Origin: a bacterium BMS3Bbin03
GTDB lineage: Bacteria; Zhuqueibacterota; JdFR-76; BMS3Abin05
Assembly: GCA_002898015.1 (NCBI GenBank)
Contig: BDTM01000128.1
Location: 225,399-289,398, forward strand
Length of the DNA: 64,000 bases
Direction: 5' to 3'
Position 1 is the stretch's first letter. Every line of letters starts with the position of its first letter. The position numbers and the translations under genes are program-made. Below the pieces are notes generated by a model, which ran no database searches, was not told the DNA's origin, and worked only from the letters and a program-made list of their open reading frames with translations. Shown here one piece after another: positions 15,403 to 24,258 of this stretch.

Positions 15403-15933
15403 ATGTTCAAAAAATTACGTGGTGAAAAGGGCTTTTCTCTGGCAGAATTACTGATTGTTATTGCGATCATTGGCATTCTGGCGGGTATTGTGGTTATGAA
15501 CATGAACGGCTCGGAAAAAAGTGCGAAAGCGGCCAAACTGCGTGCAAATTTAGTGACGATGCGGGAAGCCATTCTGGCCTATAAAATGGATCATGGTTTT
15601 TACCCGTGCACCAGTTCGGATTATAACAGCAGCGGTAACGAGACTATTTTTAAAGAGCAGTTAACCTGGTTTACCAGCAAAGCCGGCAGACCGTCAAGAA
15701 CCAAAACGGTCACTTATACATACGGGCCTTACTTACAGTCTTTTCCGGAAGATCCGGTCACGGAGTCGTCAAAAGTGGTGATCGACCTGACGCATGAACG
15801 GATCATGGACGATCTTAAAACGTACGTCCATAATTCTACCTCGGCGAAGGGCGGCTGGTATTATGAGGCAAAAACCGGCCAGGTTGTCGTCTATATTGGA
15901 AGAACCGTTAATAATGATTATGCCTATTATTGA
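15403..15933 (+). CDS. Major prepilin/pseudopilin, GspG-like
   Basis: A 176-residue class III prepilin. A short basic leader MFKKLRGEKG is cut by prepilin peptidase before FSLAELLIVIAIIGILAGIV, which keeps the methylated Phe+1 and Glu+5. The C-terminal domain has GspG-like features: an alpha-helix leading to AYKMDHGFYPCTS, then YGPYLQSFPEDPVTE and GGWYYEAKTGQVVVYI, resembling the calcium-loop region of type II secretion major pseudopilins. It is placed right after pilC with a strong ribosome-binding site, as expected for the major subunit. A type IV major pilin is the alternative; the GspG-like tail favours a pseudopilus. Confidence 0.88.
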   Translation: MFKKLRGEKGFSLAELLIVIAIIGILAGIVVMNMNGSEKSAKAAKLRANLVTMREAILAYKMDHGFYPCTSSDYNSSGNETIFKEQLTWFTSKAGRPSRTKTVTYTYGPYLQSFPEDPVTESSKVVIDLTHERIMDDLKTYVHNSTSAKGGWYYEAKTGQVVVYIGRTVNNDYAYY

Positions 15934-16312
15934 AAAACGGGGTCGGGGTGAATCCGGATTTTCATTTGTCGAAATTATGTTGTCCATCGCCCTCATCGGT
16001 GTCATTTCCACGGCATTGTTCGCCGGTTTGCAATCTTTGTCGGCGCGTGTGATCGATTTGCAGATGAGAACACAGGGGTTGACCCTGGCCAAATCCGGAC
16101 TGGAAAAGGTTTTATATTACCGGGAGAAAAACGGTTTTAATTGGTTGAAACCGAAAAATTTTCCGGAGGAAAACGACGCCGACGGCGTGGCAGGATTTAA
16201 GCGGAGTTATAAATTTGAGATGCTTTCGCAAAGATTGAAAAAAGTGATTGCCACCGTTCAGTGGAAGAAAGGATCGGAAAAACTGACGCTATGGGTGCGA
16301 GATACCGGATAA
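15914..16312 (+). CDS. Minor prepilin-like protein (GspI-like position)
   Basis: A ~132-residue protein with a class III leader (MIMPIIEKRGRGESG) cleaved before FSFVEIMLSIALIGVISTAL, keeping Glu+5. The rest is a small globular domain containing LAKSGLEKVLYYREKNG. I chose the ATG at 15914, inside the end of the preceding gene; an ATG at 15920 is equally possible. The frame remains open further upstream, but that part lies inside the pseudopilin gene. Order and size fit the GspI minor pseudopilin slot. The next gene begins inside its 3' end (22-nt overlap). Confidence 0.8.
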   Translation: MIMPIIEKRGRGESGFSFVEIMLSIALIGVISTALFAGLQSLSARVIDLQMRTQGLTLAKSGLEKVLYYREKNGFNWLKPKNFPEENDADGVAGFKRSYKFEMLSQRLKKVIATVQWKKGSEKLTLWVRDTG

Positions 16313-16815
16313 AAAATCCTTCTCTGGTCAAACAGGCAGAAAATGGCTTTACATTAATCGAACTCCTCATGGTCATTTCGCTGTCCGGAATTCTATTTGG
16401 GATTATTTTTCAGTTGTTTCATGTCACTGAAATTAGTTTTAATCGTGGATGGCGGAATTCCGATTTTTACCAGAATTCTCAAAAAGCGCTTGAGATTATT
16501 TCTTCCGAAATGAAAGAAGGGGGAGTCATCACCTTAGTCGACAGCCGGACCATCGAGATCGAAAAATCGAACAGAAAAGTGCGCTACCGGTTGATTCCGG
16601 GCAGTGAATCGACTCAAATCGATCGATTGGTTTATGACAGATCATCGGGAAAGTGGAACAATGTGCCCAAACATCCTGTGGTTTATTTTCAGGAAAAATC
16701 TACAGGCAGCGGATTTCAATTCGGAATAGTCCGGATAACGGCTCGCTATTTTAAAATTTCAATTCAGAATCAATTCAATCGACAGACACTGAATTGCTTC
16801 TTGCGGGTGTCCTGA
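16291..16815 (+). CDS. Minor prepilin-like protein (GspJ-like position)
   Basis: A 174-residue protein with leader MGARYRIKNPSLVKQAENG cleaved before FTLIELLMVISLSGILFGII, again with Glu+5. The following helix and beta-rich domain (KALEIISSEMKEGGVITLVD) resemble GspJ/PilW-type minor subunits. The ATG at 16291 overlaps the preceding gene by 22 nt; a GTG at 16261 would lengthen the leader unnecessarily. It continues the G-I-J-K order seen in type II secretion operons. Confidence 0.8.
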   Translation: MGARYRIKNPSLVKQAENGFTLIELLMVISLSGILFGIIFQLFHVTEISFNRGWRNSDFYQNSQKALEIISSEMKEGGVITLVDSRTIEIEKSNRKVRYRLIPGSESTQIDRLVYDRSSGKWNNVPKHPVVYFQEKSTGSGFQFGIVRITARYFKISIQNQFNRQTLNCFLRVS

Positions 16816-16817
16816 AA

Positions 16818-17225
16818 ATGTCCGGTAAGAACGGCACAAATAGTGAACAGGGGGGCTTGTTTGTCATTTTACTCATTTTAATGACGCTTCTATTGGCAAT
16901 GGTTCTCGCATTGGGAGGACTGTTGTGGGCCCATCATCAGTCTATTCAAAGATCCGAAGCTTATGTGAAAGCATTTTATTATGCCCAATCCGGCGTAGCC
17001 TATTGTCTGGCAAATCAGTTGACCTCTGTCCGGAATAAGCCGATTGAAGACGGCCTGTTTTCAGTGGATGTGTATTCTTTAAATAATCAGACGTATAAAA
17101 TTCACTCAATCGGCTTTTATCAGCAAACGTCTCGTGAACTTTATGTGACTGTCAAAAAAAGCAATGGAAAATACAAAATTCTTGATTGGCAGGATTCTTA
17201 CATCAATCAAATAATAAACGAATAA
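16818..17225 (+). CDS. PilX/GspK-like minor pilin component
   Basis: A 135-residue protein whose N-terminus (SEQGGLFVILLILMTLLLAM) has the glycine and long hydrophobic helix of PilX/GspK-type subunits. These often lack the Glu+5 typical of other prepilins, as here. The helix continues into QSIQRSEAYVKAFYYAQSGVAYCLA, the pattern seen in PilX N-terminal domains, followed by a short beta-rich tail. It is much shorter than a full GspK (over 300 residues), so the large insertion domain is absent. The ATG at 16818 follows the previous stop by 2 nt. Confidence 0.72.
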   Translation: MSGKNGTNSEQGGLFVILLILMTLLLAMVLALGGLLWAHHQSIQRSEAYVKAFYYAQSGVAYCLANQLTSVRNKPIEDGLFSVDVYSLNNQTYKIHSIGFYQQTSRELYVTVKKSNGKYKILDWQDSYINQIINE

Positions 17226-17229
17226 AACA

Positions 17230-18957
17230 ATGGGAAAACTCTTATCCTTTGCATCTAAAACCACTCGATTTGGAATTGATTGGGGGCATTATTCCGTAAA
17301 GTTAGTTGGGCTTCAAAAAAGGGGAAACAAACCTCAACTGACCCATTGTGCCTTATTTCCGATTCCTGCCGGCGCGGGAAAATCCTCCGTACAGGAAAAA
17401 ATTTCTCATAAAATTGAATCCTGGAACGAAAAAGATGCGCCGGCTTCATTTGGGATGGAAGGAAAAGATGTCAATGTGCGGTATATGAAACTGCCTGAGA
17501 TGTCCAAACGAGAATTTCAGAAGGCGGCCATCTGGGAAATCAGAGATCAAATGTATTTTAAAGCCGAAGATGCCTATTTCCGTCTGAGTTACCTGGGAGT
17601 GCTTCCGGATGGTTCTGTCAAAAAGTCTCACGGCGTTGTTTATGCCATTCGGAAAAGCGCCATTCATGAAAAAATTGAACATTTTCAAAAAATACCGGTA
17701 AAGCCCCGCGCCATCTTTCTGGCCTCTCATGCCGATTGTGTCTCAAGTATTTACGGAAAAATGGAGAAAGAAAATGTTCTTTTGTTAAATATCGGTTATG
17801 CCTACTCGCGAATCACCATTATCAATGCCGGGAAAGTGTTTTTTTTCAGAGACATTAATCTGGGTGGCAAGCAGATCACAGAGGAAATTTCAGCGAATTT
17901 AAGTCTGTCGTCCGGGGAAGCCGAATCTCTAAAACGCAAAATGGTACTCGAGCCTGGCGGCCTGAAAATTCCGGGTTCGAATTATTCCGCGGAGGATTTA
18001 CCCTTTTTGTTTCAATTTATTGAATTTGTTCTGGACCCGTTAGTCGAGGAGATTCAACTTTCCCACCAATTTTTTGCGGGTCAAATTCATGAATCCGTCT
18101 CTAAAATAATTTTAAGCGGCGGAGGGGCTTTACTGACGGGGATCGATGCGTATCTAAGTGAAAAAATCGGAATAGCGGTCGAAAAAAGCAATCCGTTTGA
18201 ATCTGTTTATATGGACGGAGATGCGTTTGACACGGAAGAATTAACCCAAGTGGCTCCGATTTTTTCGACTGCCATTGGCCTGGCAAAAAGCCAGCTCACA
18301 CCCCGGAAGGAATGTTTCAATATTCTGGAAATTCTGAAGGAGGAACAGGAAAAGCAGAGAAAACAGGGTTCGGTATTTCGTTTGGCGTCACTCTCTTCAC
18401 TTCTTTTTGTGCTGGCGTTTACGTTTTTATTCATTTATAAAACGGCAAACATTCGGAAAGAAAAAATTGTCTTTGATTCCAAATATGAAAATGTTCAACA
18501 CCGGTTAACTTTTTTAAAGAAATTGGAAAAGAAAACCGGCCTGTTGAGCACCCGGTTTGAAACGCTTCTGGATATTAAAAACCGGGAGCCGAGGTGGTCT
18601 ATTCTTTTGAAGGCCATCGGAAAACACATTCCCGAAGGCACCTGGATCACAGATTTTAATAGTACTTCCCTGCAGGGATCAAATACACCCGATTGGGACA
18701 CCGAGAGCGGTGAAGAAGAAACCCGACCCTCCGGCTGGCGGCTGGTTTTGAAAGGAAAATCCTATTCGGGAAGCGGTGTGAGACTTTTTTATAACCAGTT
18801 GCAGAAGATGCCTTATTTTAAACGTGTCAATTTGGTCCGGATTGCGTTATCGGGAGGAAATTCAGAGAAAAATCTTCTTGATTTTAGATTTAGTTGTGAT
18901 TTACCCAAAGACTTTGGTCAAACCGTTTATCCGGCAGAGGCAGAAAATGGAAAATAG
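17230..18957 (+). CDS. PilM-PilN fusion (GspL-like architecture)
   Basis: A 575-residue protein. Residues ~8-365 form a PilM actin-like ATPase domain: FGIDWGHYSVKLVGL, the strand LLNIGYAYSRITII, FFFRDINLGGKQITEEI and IILSGGGALLTGIDAYL. A single transmembrane helix (about 385-403) leads to a periplasmic PilN-like domain (about 404-575) with the coiled coil and AIGKHIPEGTWITDFN. In type IV pili these are two proteins; in type II secretion GspL combines related parts. The clear PilM-type nucleotide-binding signatures make this a genuine PilM-PilN fusion. It should tie the assembly ATPase to the inner-membrane ring. The 3' end overlaps pilO by 11 nt. Confidence 0.88.
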   Translation: MGKLLSFASKTTRFGIDWGHYSVKLVGLQKRGNKPQLTHCALFPIPAGAGKSSVQEKISHKIESWNEKDAPASFGMEGKDVNVRYMKLPEMSKREFQKAAIWEIRDQMYFKAEDAYFRLSYLGVLPDGSVKKSHGVVYAIRKSAIHEKIEHFQKIPVKPRAIFLASHADCVSSIYGKMEKENVLLLNIGYAYSRITIINAGKVFFFRDINLGGKQITEEISANLSLSSGEAESLKRKMVLEPGGLKIPGSNYSAEDLPFLFQFIEFVLDPLVEEIQLSHQFFAGQIHESVSKIILSGGGALLTGIDAYLSEKIGIAVEKSNPFESVYMDGDAFDTEELTQVAPIFSTAIGLAKSQLTPRKECFNILEILKEEQEKQRKQGSVFRLASLSSLLFVLAFTFLFIYKTANIRKEKIVFDSKYENVQHRLTFLKKLEKKTGLLSTRFETLLDIKNREPRWSILLKAIGKHIPEGTWITDFNSTSLQGSNTPDWDTESGEEETRPSGWRLVLKGKSYSGSGVRLFYNQLQKMPYFKRVNLVRIALSGGNSEKNLLDFRFSCDLPKDFGQTVYPAEAENGK

Positions 18958-19504
18958 AATCAAAGAATCTAAAAAGAGAGATCATCTCTTCTATTTTCCG
19001 TTTTTGGCGGGTGGAATTAGTTTAGTCCTTGCAGTTGTTGTGTTGTGGCCCAAAATTGACACCTACCGTACATTAAGTAAAGAGTATCGGCAGGAAATAT
19101 CGGAGGTCACCAAAGTATACGGCCGTTGGGATGAGATATCACAAAGAGAAAATTATTATCGGAAAATCTACTCGAATTTGCAGGAAATCAGTCAAAAAGT
19201 CGGAAATCCCGGATCAAATATTGATTATATGAAAATATTCATCGACCAATCCCGTTCGAATCGGGTTCGAATAATTTCATACAAAAAGGAAAAGGACCGA
19301 TCCCTGCCGGACAGGAGAGAAATTTATTTTCAATTGATTTTTGAAGGGCATTACAAAGAAATTGCCAATTACCTGAACTATCTCGAAAATACTTATCCGA
19401 TTATTAATATCGATACTATCTCGATTTCACCCAAATTGACGGGCTATCGGGAAAATATCTTATTAAAAGTGGTGATGAAAGGCAAAATCATCTTTTTAAC
19501 GTAA
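18947..19504 (+). CDS. pilO: PilO/GspM-like inner-membrane alignment protein
   Basis: A 185-residue bitopic protein with a basic N-terminus, one transmembrane helix (about 14-36), a coiled coil (about 37-85) and a ferredoxin-like periplasmic domain (EIYFQLIFEGHYKEIANYLN, then LENTYPIINIDTISI). This is the PilO layout. The ATG at 18947 is inside the preceding gene (11-nt overlap). The frame is open upstream but that part only re-reads the PilMN gene. It would pair with the PilN half of the upstream fusion. Confidence 0.85.
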   Translation: MENRIKESKKRDHLFYFPFLAGGISLVLAVVVLWPKIDTYRTLSKEYRQEISEVTKVYGRWDEISQRENYYRKIYSNLQEISQKVGNPGSNIDYMKIFIDQSRSNRVRIISYKKEKDRSLPDRREIYFQLIFEGHYKEIANYLNYLENTYPIINIDTISISPKLTGYRENILLKVVMKGKIIFLT

Positions 19505-19530
19505 TTTATTTAAACGGCCGAAATGGATTC

Positions 19531-20010
19531 ATGACACACAAGAAAATAATTATTTACAGTCTTACATTAGCGGTTTTGCTGTTGTTTTTTACGTTTAGTG
19601 TTGTGAAGAGAAACAGCACGGTTTCGGAAGAGCCGGTTGCCCGTGCCAAAGCGGCCGGGGCGGAACTTTCCGGGCAATTGATTCTTCCGGGGGCTGATAC
19701 CGGTCTGACGGAAATTCAACTGCAAAAGATTAAGCCGATTTTACTGGGAGCCTCTGCGCGCTTTGATCAGAAATGGGGACGAAATCCATTTCAGCCGTTT
19801 GTGTATCATCCCAAGCGGACTATCCGGCGAAAAAAAAAGGCAGCGCTCCGGCTGGAAGGGATTTTGCAAAAGGGGACGCGCCGGAAGGCAATCATCAACG
19901 GCAAGGTTGTTTCGGTCGGTGATAAAATCGGGATTTACCGGGTCAAATTTATTTTAGAAAATCTTGTTGCCCTAAAAAGCAGTGAAAAAGAAATCTATCT
20001 TAGATTCTAA
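19531..20010 (+). CDS. PilP/GspC-like periplasmic connector
   Basis: A 159-residue protein with an N-terminal transmembrane or signal segment (about 5-23), a flexible middle and a small beta domain at the C-terminus: LRLEGILQKGTRRKAIINGK, VVSVGDKIGIYRVKFI and EKEIYLRF. This is the pattern of PilP and of the GspC homology region, which link the inner-membrane PilMNO complex to the secretin. RNPFQPF just before the domain resembles the DPF/NPF motif common in PilP-type proteins. No lipobox is seen, so it is anchored by the N-terminal helix. The secretin gene follows by 13 nt. Confidence 0.75.
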   Translation: MTHKKIIIYSLTLAVLLLFFTFSVVKRNSTVSEEPVARAKAAGAELSGQLILPGADTGLTEIQLQKIKPILLGASARFDQKWGRNPFQPFVYHPKRTIRRKKKAALRLEGILQKGTRRKAIINGKVVSVGDKIGIYRVKFILENLVALKSSEKEIYLRF

Positions 20011-20023
20011 AAAGGTCAAAGTG

Positions 20024-21376
20024 ATGAAAAGACACCTCTTATTAATCATGTTAATCCTGCCCGGCATGTTCCTGGCAGGGTGTGCCGGAACGGCGAAGAA
20101 GGCCTATCACCTCCCCGATTATCCCTGGTTTGAAAAGAATCTTCCGGGTCAAACCACAGCGAAACAAGATTCGATCGCGACGAAACCCATTCCGGAAGAA
20201 CATCTGTCTTTTACGTTTAAAAATGTGCCCATTCACCAGGCCCTCCTTGCGGTCACGCGCGAATTTGGCCTCACATTAATCAGCAGCCGTTCATTGTCCG
20301 GGACGGTTTCCGAATCCTTAAGGAATGCGTCTCTTGAAGAGGTTTTAAATCAAATTCTTGCAGGTACCGCCTACGGATACATTATCAACGGGAAATTGGT
20401 AAAAGTGCTGAAAGATTCCGATCCGGTTACGCGGGTCATTCGTCTTCATTATGCCCGCGCGGCGGATATCGTTGACGATCTCAAAGGCTTATCGGATAAA
20501 GCGAAAATTTTTGTCGAGAAAAGAACGAACAGCGTCATCGTTCGGGATGCCTGGAACAATGTGAAAGAAATGGAAGCACTCATCCGTCAGATGGACATTC
20601 CTGTGCCGCAGGTGCTGATCGAAGCGGAAATGATTGAAATCAATGCAAAAGACAAGCGAAAGCTTGGGCTGGAGTTGTCGGCCGCCTGGCGGAAAGCCGG
20701 ACAGACGCTGAACATTACATCTCCGTTTCAGGTCAATCCGCTGTCACTTTTGATGAACTACGGTAATTTAAAAAAAGGACAGGCACAGGCCTTTATCGAG
20801 GCTTTAGAAGAACGCAGGAGCGGTCAGCTTCTTTCGAGCCCGAGGATTGTGGCGACGAACGGCGAGACGGCTCATATCTTAATTGGCGAAAAAGTGCCTT
20901 ATCAGCGGCAGTCTGCCGAAACGGCAGCCGGAGGATTAATCACGGACGTGGAATTTGTAGACGTTGGGATTAAATTAAAGGTAACGCCAACGGTGAATCT
21001 TGCCGATAATTCAATAGTGATCGATGTGACTCCGGAAGTGAGTGAAGTCCTGGATATGGCTGTTCAGGGGGTCCCCCGAATTGCGACGCAGGAAGCCCAT
21101 ACCCGGGTGACGGTTCAAGACGGCGAAACGGTCGTCATTGGCGGACTGATGCGAGACAACAGGCGTAAAAATGGGAAATCGATTCCGTGGCTGGGGCGCT
21201 TATTCTTACTTAAATACCTGTTCTCCGATACCGAACGGGACAATGACCGTCGTGAGCTGATTGTTTTCATTACACCGCACATTTTAAATAGAAATCAAAT
21301 CCTGAAAATGGGGAAAATTCAGCAGAAAATTCACGAACGGCTGGGAATCGGAAAAGACTGGAAACTTTTTAAATAG
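20024..21376 (+). CDS. pilQ: Secretin (PilQ/GspD family), predicted lipoprotein
   Basis: A 450-residue secretin with a lipoprotein signal peptide (LAGC, lipidated Cys20). An N0/STN domain (about 65-125, FTFKNVPIHQALLAVTREFG) and a single N1-type KH domain (about 130-197, VIRLHYARAADIVDDLKG) precede the secretin core. The core has VPYQRQ, VDVGIKLKVTPTV, QEAHTRVTVQDGETVVIGGL and ELIVFITPHIL. It forms the outer-membrane pore. It has fewer N domains than a typical GspD, and a self-inserting lipoprotein form would not need a pilotin. I chose the ATG at 20024, directly before MKRHLLLIML; an in-frame start at 19982 lacks a signal sequence. Confidence 0.92.
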   Translation: MKRHLLLIMLILPGMFLAGCAGTAKKAYHLPDYPWFEKNLPGQTTAKQDSIATKPIPEEHLSFTFKNVPIHQALLAVTREFGLTLISSRSLSGTVSESLRNASLEEVLNQILAGTAYGYIINGKLVKVLKDSDPVTRVIRLHYARAADIVDDLKGLSDKAKIFVEKRTNSVIVRDAWNNVKEMEALIRQMDIPVPQVLIEAEMIEINAKDKRKLGLELSAAWRKAGQTLNITSPFQVNPLSLLMNYGNLKKGQAQAFIEALEERRSGQLLSSPRIVATNGETAHILIGEKVPYQRQSAETAAGGLITDVEFVDVGIKLKVTPTVNLADNSIVIDVTPEVSEVLDMAVQGVPRIATQEAHTRVTVQDGETVVIGGLMRDNRRKNGKSIPWLGRLFLLKYLFSDTERDNDRRELIVFITPHILNRNQILKMGKIQQKIHERLGIGKDWKLFK

Positions 21377-21391
21377 GATACATTGCTCGAT

Positions 21392-22594
21392 ATGACACAA
21401 ATTCAAACGCAAAACAGAGCGGATACGAATAATATGGAACAGCGGTGGGAACTCTCTCAGAAACAAATGCTTTTATTCAGCCGGGATTTTGCCCGGATTT
21501 ACCGGGCGGAGAGAGCTAAACGAGAGCTGCTGGAATTTCTTCACGACAAATTGAGAGCCATTGTAGACAGCATGTCCGACGGAATGGTGGCCACCGACGA
21601 GGACTTTAACGTTCTGGATGTGAATAAAACTTTTGAGCGGATGTTCCAGATCAAGAGTGATGATATGCGCGGGCGTGCATTAAAGAAAGTGCTGCCCTAT
21701 CCGGAATTGGAAAGAAGCATTCGGAACATGCGTGTTCAGAACAAGCATTTTCAATCGTTGGAATTGTACGTTAATCGTGACCAGGATTACTATTTTGAGG
21801 CTAACATTTCACATGTCAAAGGCCCTCGGGGAGAAAACCGGGGATATGTGTTTCTGTTCCAAGATGTGACGGATAAAATGCGTTTCGACCGGATTAAGAG
21901 CCGTTTTATTACATTTGCCTCCCACGAAATTCGCACCCCCCTGCACGGCTTGTTGGGGTTTTTGAATGTAATTTATGATAATCTGCATGATCGATTGAGC
22001 GATGAAGAAAAAAAATATTTCCAATTCCTGCTGGATTCCGGTGAGAATTTGCGGACGGTTGTCGAGGAAATGCTGGAGATGTCTACCCTGCAGGATGAAA
22101 ACTCCAAACTGCGCAGAAGCCATATTTCCCTGAAAAAACTGATTCATTCGGCGATTGAAAAAGTGGCGCTTGAACAGGAAGCCATGAGCGTGAAAGTTGA
22201 ACTTCACGCACCCGAACAAAGCATGATTTTTTTCGGAGAACCGGACTTATTGGTAAAAGCGTTTGAGAGCATTATAAAAAATATCATCATTTACACGCTT
22301 CCCGACAGTGTTGTTTTTATCCAATTGACGGAGAGTGAGGCGCTTTACAAGATTGAATTCATAAGCCCGGGGATCACGCTGACGGCAGAAGAAGTGGATA
22401 TCATGATAAGTGATTTTTATCAAATGGAAGCGCAGATAACCAAAGTCGCGGATGGAATCGAACTCGGGTTCCCGCTGGCAAAAGATATTGTGCAATGGCA
22501 CGGCGGAAGACTCATTATTCCTGATCAGGAGGAATTTTCAATCATTATCGAATTGCCGCGCCGTCAGGCAAAGGGTGAAACAGAGAAATCATAA
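21392..22594 (+). CDS. PAS sensor histidine kinase with degenerate ATPase domain
   Basis: A ~400-residue soluble kinase-like protein. An N-terminal coiled region is followed by a PAS domain (about 50-165), a HisKA domain with phospho-acceptor His178 (ASHEIRTPLHG) and a HATPase-like domain (about 285-395). The ATPase boxes are eroded. The N box reads SIIKNIII, the G1 box has lost DxGxG (ISPGITL), and the G2 region reads GIELGFPLAKDIVQWHGG. It may be a poor or inactive kinase that receives phosphate from a partner such as the intact kinase encoded at 23078. An upstream in-frame TTG at 21383 is nearer to the AGGA site, so the exact start is uncertain. Confidence 0.85.
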   Translation: MTQIQTQNRADTNNMEQRWELSQKQMLLFSRDFARIYRAERAKRELLEFLHDKLRAIVDSMSDGMVATDEDFNVLDVNKTFERMFQIKSDDMRGRALKKVLPYPELERSIRNMRVQNKHFQSLELYVNRDQDYYFEANISHVKGPRGENRGYVFLFQDVTDKMRFDRIKSRFITFASHEIRTPLHGLLGFLNVIYDNLHDRLSDEEKKYFQFLLDSGENLRTVVEEMLEMSTLQDENSKLRRSHISLKKLIHSAIEKVALEQEAMSVKVELHAPEQSMIFFGEPDLLVKAFESIIKNIIIYTLPDSVVFIQLTESEALYKIEFISPGITLTAEEVDIMISDFYQMEAQITKVADGIELGFPLAKDIVQWHGGRLIIPDQEEFSIIIELPRRQAKGETEKS

Positions 22595-22600
22595 TTTTAT

Positions 22601-23056
22601 ATGACCATGGATATTCTGAAAATGGAAAAAACAATCCAAACCGCAGAGGGTGTTCTCGATTTTGAAAAGAATGAACTTTATGCGTCACCGCCCCGAAAAA
22701 TCTTAATTGTGGATGATGAAAAAGAAATTCGGGATCTGGTGCGAGAGACCATCATGATTGACAATTTTGAAATATTGGAAGCCGGCACCGGAGACAGGGC
22801 GTATGAAATTATTCAAAAGATCACGCCCGATTTAATCATTTTGGATGTAAAAATGCCGGGCTCTCTTGATGGAATCGCATTAACAAAAAAAATAAAACAA
22901 AACGAAAAAACGAAGGATATTCCGGTGTTTTTGCTCACGGCAGTGCCGGTGGAACTCGTGGGCGATTCGTCTGATTATCCGGATGCACTATTCTATAAAC
23001 CATTTAGTCCTATGGATTTATTGGATCAAATTACCGGCCTGTTCAGCGACGGTTGA
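22601..23056 (+). CDS. Single-domain response regulator
   Basis: A 151-residue protein: a ~28-residue N-terminal extension followed by a complete receiver domain with LIVDDE, phospho-acceptor Asp in IILDVKMPGSLDG, LLTAVP and the conserved lysine in FYKPFSP. There is no output domain. It lies between two histidine kinase genes (6 nt after the first, 21 nt before the second), so it is probably the phosphotransfer hub for both. Confidence 0.92.
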   Translation: MTMDILKMEKTIQTAEGVLDFEKNELYASPPRKILIVDDEKEIRDLVRETIMIDNFEILEAGTGDRAYEIIQKITPDLIILDVKMPGSLDGIALTKKIKQNEKTKDIPVFLLTAVPVELVGDSSDYPDALFYKPFSPMDLLDQITGLFSDG

Positions 23057-23077
23057 TTGTGAAGGAGAATTGTAAGA

Positions 23078-24211
23078 ATGAATGGCGATTTCGAACAAAA
23101 CATTAAAACCTGGCGCAAAAAATATGCAGACCCCGAGATGAGAATAGACGAATTGTTCAGAAATTACAACATTAGTACCGAGCTGATTAAACGGACACCC
23201 AGTCTCCACGACCTTTTCGACCGGGTCCTGTTAGAGTACATTAAGCGCCTGGATGAGATTCCGGGCAAGGATTTATCGCATCCCTCCGGTCCCGAATTCT
23301 CGGAATACGATCGGGAAAAACTGCGTTCTTTGATTATGTTTTCCAGCCAGGCGGTTTTGCTTAAAGAGAACAGTGAAATCTTCAAAGCCCTTGAAGAAAA
23401 AAATTCGGAATTGCTGAAGACGGCCAAGAAATTGGAAAAAGCCAATGAAGAATTGAAAGCGTTGAATCGTCAATATCTGAACATGTTGGGGTTTGTTTCA
23501 CACGAGCTCAGGAGCCCGTTAATTTCGATTTTAGGCTTTGCAGAATTGCTGGATGAAAATTTATTGGGTAATCTTAACGACGAACAGAAAAAGGCGATCC
23601 AGATTATCATGCGGTCCAGCAGGAACTTGATTGAAATGATCCGAAATTATCTGGATCTTTCCAAAATTGAGCAGGGGGGGTTGAAGATGGAGAGGCGGCC
23701 TCTCAATTTTATAGACATTATTTTAAAACCCACTCTCGAAGAAATGCAGGAACAATTTTCAAAGAAAAATATATCGGTCTGGGTGGACAGCAATCAGGAA
23801 GAAGTCTGGCTTTATGCGGATGAAAAATTGTTGAAAGTGGTCCTGGTCAACGTCATTTCAAACGCCGTAAAATATGGCGAAGATAATGGTGAGATTCACC
23901 TCGATTTTATGGCGATCGAAAATAATCTCAAAGTCCGGGTCACGAATACGGGACGGGGTGTTGAAAAAGATGAGGTGAAAAAAGTCTTTGAGAAGTTTAC
24001 CCAGCTCGATTCTTATGATACAAAAGTCGGAAAAGGATCCGGGTTGGGACTTTACAATACGAAGTACATCATCGAAAAGCACGGCGGCAAGATCTGGGCT
24101 GAATCTGAATTCGGAAAATGGTTTAGAATTGTGTTTCAATTGCCTTTATTAAAAAAGCATAATCAGCAATCCTATGATAATCAAGATCTTGTCGATAGCC
24201 ATAATCATTAA
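23078..24211 (+). CDS. Cytoplasmic sensor histidine kinase
   Basis: A 377-residue kinase without transmembrane segments. The N-terminal ~105 residues are helical and not recognised, followed by a coiled coil (about 106-135). The HisKA domain carries His142 (FVSHELRSPLISILGF) and the catalytic domain is intact: VNVISNAVKYGED, VTNTGRGVEKDE and GKGSGLGLYNTKYIIEKHGG. AAGGAGA precedes the ATG. It differs from the degenerate kinase at 21392 in having all nucleotide-binding boxes, so it is likely the active kinase of the pair. Confidence 0.93.
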   Translation: MNGDFEQNIKTWRKKYADPEMRIDELFRNYNISTELIKRTPSLHDLFDRVLLEYIKRLDEIPGKDLSHPSGPEFSEYDREKLRSLIMFSSQAVLLKENSEIFKALEEKNSELLKTAKKLEKANEELKALNRQYLNMLGFVSHELRSPLISILGFAELLDENLLGNLNDEQKKAIQIIMRSSRNLIEMIRNYLDLSKIEQGGLKMERRPLNFIDIILKPTLEEMQEQFSKKNISVWVDSNQEEVWLYADEKLLKVVLVNVISNAVKYGEDNGEIHLDFMAIENNLKVRVTNTGRGVEKDEVKKVFEKFTQLDSYDTKVGKGSGLGLYNTKYIIEKHGGKIWAESEFGKWFRIVFQLPLLKKHNQQSYDNQDLVDSHNH

Positions 24212-24213
24212 TC

Positions 24214-24239
24214 TGTGAACCGCAAATTGGCCGTTCACA
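24214..24239. other. Short intergenic hairpin
   Basis: TGTGAAC (24214-24220) and GTTCACA (24233-24239) form a 7-bp inverted repeat with a 12-nt loop in the short gap between the kinase and the last gene of the operon. There is no T-tract, so it is not a clear terminator; it could be a protein site or an mRNA-stability hairpin. Confidence 0.35.
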
Positions 24240-24258
24240 CCTTAACCAAACGATCAAA

